A program made the translations under genes and the position numbers. Shown here piece by piece: positions 60,191 to 64,000 of a stretch of 64,000 nt of DNA. Within the stretch, counting starts at the first letter, position 1, and each line of letters starts with the position of its first letter. The notes beneath the pieces are model-generated. The model was not told the origin of the DNA, made no database searches, and saw only the letters and a program-made list of their open reading frames with translations. The DNA is from Echiichthys vipera (Eukaryota > Chordata > Actinopteri > Perciformes > Trachinidae). The stretch is taken from NCBI GenBank assembly GCA_963691815.1, contig OY829660.1:5395052-5459051 (forward strand), written 5' to 3'.

Positions 60191-60357
60191 AGTGCCCGGC
60201 TGGACCTGACATCATCCCCATCGTGGCGGGCGTGGTAGCAGGCATTGTGCTGATCGGCCTCGCCCTGCTGCTCATCTGGAAGCTGCTCATGATCATCCAC
60301 GACCGCCGAGAGTTCGCCAAGTTTGAGAAGGAGAAGATGAATGCCAAGTGGGACACG
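60191..60357 (+). CDS. itgb1: itgb1 coding exon: transmembrane helix and proximal tail
   Basis: Acceptor cctgttacag, donor GACACG|gtgagt; 167 nt; residues 723-778. ECPAGPDIIPIVAGVVAGIV, then LLLIWKLLMIIHDRREFAKF: the helix, the snorkelling Lys, and the membrane-proximal DRREF with the Asp that forms the salt bridge with alpha GFFKR. This is the shared part of all tail isoforms. Confidence 0.97.
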
Positions 60358-61472
60358 GTGAGTCGGTCACACCAGAGCACCTGGAGCCATACGTCGAGGT
60401 GGCTTGAAGCCTTCCAGCGAGCTTTATTCCAGTTTCTATAAGCATAATTTATATCTGCAATAAGATTAGGACGTTTACTTAGGGAGATAATAATTGCATT
60501 ATCCGTAAATAGGAAAATAATTGCGTTAGAATCATTTTCGGACTTTGAAGCTCTTAAACTGAGCACCACATAGCCGGTTTCTCCAGAGCATTTGTGGATG
60601 TGAGGAAGTACATTCTAAAGTCAAACGTGACGTAACCAGCATGTTTGTTTTAACCAGAGTGAGGTAGATTCAGAGTGAACCTCCAGCTCTGCGGTCCTCA
60701 CTCTGTCCTCGATCAACCTCAGCTCTGCAGTTTGGTTTAGTCTGCATCTGCTAAGGAAGAGGCCTCCCCCTCTGCTCACAGTGCTGCCTCTCACTGTCCA
60801 CACGGTACAACTGCATGACCATAAAAGGGGATGAAGCCGAGAAAGAGGAAGGACCGCCGGGGGACCGTTGATGGAAAGCTCCACCAGTGTGGGGTTGTCA
60901 CAGCAGCAGTGTTTATAGCCTGACGGGAGGGAACAAACACTCATCACAGGCAGTGTCTGTGGGGACTTAACCGTGGAAATACTGTGTAACTTTATTATTT
61001 AAATAGAGGAAAGGAGATACATTTTAGAGGTACTTTATGGTAAAAAGTAACTTGATGGTTACTTTTGTTTTGACAAACATGATGAAGCAAGAAAGCACGT
61101 GCTTCAAATGATGTTTTTTTATTTATTTATTTTTAGCTTGAGCCAGTTTTTTACTCTACTTAGTTACTTACAAAAACAAAAAGATGCCAATCACTTACTA
61201 CAACATGCGTTCAAAATAAAGGGAATCTGGGTGGGAATTTTCACTGGTACTGTTTACAGGAGGACGTACTGTTACTGGCGTGTTAGAGATGGAAACAGAA
61301 GAAAACATAGCACGACATCACAACAATAATTAGTTACTTTCTGACCTTTTGTGCTCGGTGCTGAACCTTTTCCTTCAGACTTTAGTGTCGGTCCTTCCAC
61401 TGCTGTTTCCTGCTTCTCTTCATATCCTTTTTCTTCCGTTTGTCCCTTTCATCTCTTCCTTCTCCGTGTTAG
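60358..61472 (+). other. itgb1: itgb1 intron upstream of the beta-1D exon
   Basis: No gene or repeat recognised. The last 90 nt form a strong polypyrimidine tract (ttctcttcatatcc, tttttcttccgtttgtccct, ctcttccttctcc) before the acceptor. Confidence 0.65.
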
Positions 61473-61550
61473 CAAGGGAACCCCATTTACAAGAGTCCCA
61501 TTAACCAGTTCCAGAACCCCAGCTATGGGAACAAAGGCACTTCTCTTTAG
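61473..61550 (+). CDS. itgb1: itgb1 alternative last coding exon, beta-1D type
   Basis: Acceptor ccgtgttag; 78 nt, phase 0, ending exactly at TAG (61548-61550), followed by a donor-like AG|gtcaaa. It encodes QGNPIYKSPINQFQNPSYGN followed by KGTSL. The mammalian beta-1D tail at this position reads QENPIYKSPINNFKNPNYGR..., so the match is specific. Both NPxY motifs are kept (NPIY, NPSY); residues 779-803 would give an 803-residue isoform (human beta-1D has 801). In mammals this muscle isoform binds talin more tightly and anchors costameres and myotendinous junctions. Splicing in this fish is inferred from sequence. Confidence 0.9.
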   Translation, partial: QGNPIYKSPINQFQNPSYGNKGTSL

Positions 61551-61577
61551 GTCAAAGTTTGTACCGCCTGTTGCACT

Positions 61578-61688
61578 TGCATGTACTTTTCTGTGTGCGG
61601 ATTGCAGTTTTACACCTTGACTGGCTTTTTATATGTGAAGCGCAGTGAAGTAAAAAGGTTCGGTGACTGCATGTTGTGGAATAGCATG
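61578..61688 (+). promoter_or_regulatory. UGCAUG cluster downstream of the beta-1D exon
   Basis: TGCATG at 61578-61583 and 61668-61673, and the shorter GCATG at 61684-61688. RBFOX proteins bind (U)GCAUG and, from downstream introns, promote inclusion of muscle and neural exons. Confidence 0.6.
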
Positions 61689-62077
61689 CTTAACTACAGC
61701 TGGTAGCTGTTTACAGTTACTAATGTTGGTGTGATGTTGGGCCTTTTCCTTGATGTGAGTGACCACATTCCCACAACACAAATCCGTTAATACTTGGTAA
61801 CAAACAAAGTCATTTGCAGATTGTATATTACAATGGACAGAATGGCAGTCTGAAACCTGACAGTCGACTGCAGCAGTCGGACTCAAAACTGCTGAAACCA
61901 CGGCAACAGTGTCAAACCATTCACAGCTCCAGTGCAGCCACACGCTCATTGCTGGCTTTTCTCGTTCGCCACGTCACTCTAAAAACTGCGCTTTCAGGGA
62001 TGGAAACGGCGTTATTGTAACGACACAAACACCAGGGTTTGACAGCATTAACATGATTTGTTGACATTATTCCTTAA

Positions 62078-62188
<111 letters not shown>

Positions 62189-63476
62189 TGGAGCTTCGCC
62201 TTTCCTTGTGACAACACTGTATGGAAAAGAACACGGGCCGGGGCGAGGGGAGGGGGGGGGGCGGGTTTTTATAACGCTCTCACTGTTTGTTCGTTTGTTG
62301 TTTTTGTTGTTTTGTTTCGTCGTAGTCACCAAATGATAGCAATGCATTTTGCCACTATTTCGGTTTGTTGTATTAACTTGTTTTTTTATTTTCTATGCAT
62401 CATCTGAAATGTGTACAGTCTGTATAAATGTGGGTTTTTTTGTTGTTGTTTTTTTTTGTGCCTCTGCGGAACTTGAGAGAACGCGTTGAACCGATTGGTA
62501 GTTTTTCCGCCACGGGACGGGCAAGGTAACGTAAAGCCTAGCTGTGCCTTTTTTAAAAGAACCATCAAGCCATCGGGGTTTTGTCGAGCGTTGAATCGGA
62601 CGTTGATAATGGGCAACAGACGAAGCGTTCCTTTCCAAATAACTGGGCATACAATGTTGAGTGTGTGGCAGTCTATCAGTCCCTGTTTAATACACAGGTG
62701 AGCCGCGGTCCTCTCGCGTCTTTGAGCATTTTGACTGAGAAGAAAACTCTTTTTAAATGTCTCTTTGGATGGAAACTCTTCCAACGTGGCACCGGTTGGC
62801 ATTGTGCGCTAGCAATGAAACGTGTACAGTATGTTTTGGTGTCTGTGTTAAGCCATATATGTATTCACAGAAGAGGATTGAAGGCGTTAATGTGTCTTAT
62901 CTTAGTGACTTAATCCATCTGAACAATCAACTGAAATGTATCTTTGGACTAGAAGAGATCTTTTCTCTAGAGCTGCCTTTCTAGATTAGAGGACGTCGGC
63001 GTGGTGTTACTGTTTGGCTCCAGGTTTAACTCGCTTCATTTTAAAGCCAACTCAGGTCCTTAATTCTTCACAGCGATGCCAAATACACGCGAACCTGCCT
63101 TATTTTCATACTAAATTAGCTTTTATTGAAACGCGTTGTCTTATTCGTAGGATATGAATTGGGGGAAGGGTCCTACTTTTTTTTCCATTGTCAGTAATTC
63201 CACCCAACTCTTTTGTGTGGTGCCTCGATCAAACGTTTTTTTTATTGAAAAGAAATGGGAATGACGATAACGTGGTAAAGACGCGGGGGGGGGGGGGTAA
63301 GGGAAGTGAGTTCTAGCTCTCTAGGACGTTTGGTTTTTATAAAGAAAAAGAAGGTTACACCTGTCACCGTTGTTTTTAAGTGCCTTTTTTAACAAAAAAC
63401 AAAAAATCCACACATTCACATTTGCAATTCTGTATTTCTGAAATTATTTATTGAATAAACATTGAAAACAATTGAC
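62189..63476 (+). other. itgb1: itgb1 3' UTR
   Basis: Non-coding, T-rich, with G runs at 62246-62260 and 63283-63297. Its length of about 1.3 kb is in the range of vertebrate ITGB1 3' UTRs. Confidence 0.8.
63454..63459 (+). terminator. itgb1: itgb1 poly(A) signal
   Basis: AATAAA in ttgaataaacattg, followed after about 30 nt by the GT-rich stretch tgtctttgtgttattgct. Confidence 0.8.
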
Positions 63477-64000
63477 CCCTATATTGGTAAAAATGTCTTT
63501 GTGTTATTGCTATTTTGTGGATTTGCTGTGTGTGTGTCTCCATTGCTAGTGCTACATGGAGGCCTGTTATCAAGGGTTAATGATTAACGCCCTCCTCATC
63601 CTGACAAATGGAAGCAAATTAGTCGGCCCGATGAAGTGTTGGAAGAGTTTTTGCTAAAGGTTCACACAACTATTAATATTTTAGCACTTAAAGATGTCCG
63701 TTGCTAAGTTTAAAGTTTATTTCAGGCTGACTTTCAACGACAAAAACATTAACAAATCACATATATCACATCACATCGACAGCCTGAAACAGGTGTAGGC
63801 TGATGCTCTTGCTTATAATGCCTACTCCTTTTAAGCAAATCATGTATCAAAGGAACAGGAAAATGCATATAGTATACACACGCACACACACACACATGCA
63901 CGCATAGTCTTTTTTTAAATAACTTGCATAAGCAGAAACACTTTGTAAAGCAATTTGTGTTCTGAGGTTTGTCTTTTTCAAACAAACCATCATGAAGTAA
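63477..64000. other. Downstream flank of itgb1
   Basis: No gene seen. 63716-63860 (cctgaaacaggtgtaggctg; gcttataatgcctactcctt) resembles a fish retroelement 3' end on the minus strand; a CA-rich run lies at 63879-63897. Confidence 0.5.

Noticed and set aside
60042..60569. 175-residue minus-strand frame
   Set aside because: Antisense shadow of the itgb1 transmembrane exon and flanking intron.

Overview
This window is vertebrate nuclear DNA, most likely from a ray-finned (teleost) fish. It has short exons with GT-AG introns, long microsatellites, and many small DNA transposons and tRNA-derived SINEs typical of fish genomes. Two protein-coding genes lie head to tail on the + strand. All other long reading frames are shadows of exons, introns or low-complexity DNA.

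Positions 1 to about 32000 hold the 3' part of neuropilin-1 (nrp1). Twelve coding exons run from the middle of the b1 F5/8 type C (discoidin) domain through b2, a Ser/Thr/Pro-rich linker, the MAM domain, the transmembrane helix and the short tail ending in the PDZ ligand SEA. They give 619 residues; the signal peptide, both CUB domains and the start of b1 lie upstream of the window. The 3' UTR carries an uninterrupted (TG)86 tract and a foldback transposon, with candidate poly(A) signals at 30172 and 31982.

Positions 32000 to 35200 are a short intergenic region with a hAT-type MITE and a large TA/TG/CA microsatellite. Positions about 35200 to 63476 hold a complete integrin beta-1 gene (itgb1): a CpG-rich promoter and untranslated first exon, a 12.4 kb first intron, and 15 constitutive coding exons encoding 799 residues (the human protein has 798). 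Between the transmembrane exon and the last exon lies a 78-nt alternative exon, 61473-61550, matching the muscle-type beta-1D tail, with UGCAUG (RBFOX) motifs just downstream.

The order nrp1 then itgb1, same strand, matches human 10p11, so this is conserved microsynteny in compact form. Neuropilin-1 is a co-receptor for class 3 semaphorins and VEGF-A; integrin beta-1 is the common beta subunit of many matrix receptors. Both act at the surface of endothelial, neuronal and migrating cells.

Introns carry families of non-autonomous transposons: five copies of a PIF/Harbinger-like MITE that contains a decayed Myb/SANT-like reading frame, five copies of a long-arm foldback element, two internally deleted Tc1-like elements (one with a Harbinger MITE nested inside), two hAT MITEs with recognisable 8-bp target duplications, and two SINE families. 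I see no new multi-gene system. The strongest leads are the beta-1D exon with its splicing signals, the foldback in the nrp1 3' UTR, and a recent-looking MITE insertion 19 nt past an itgb1 splice donor.
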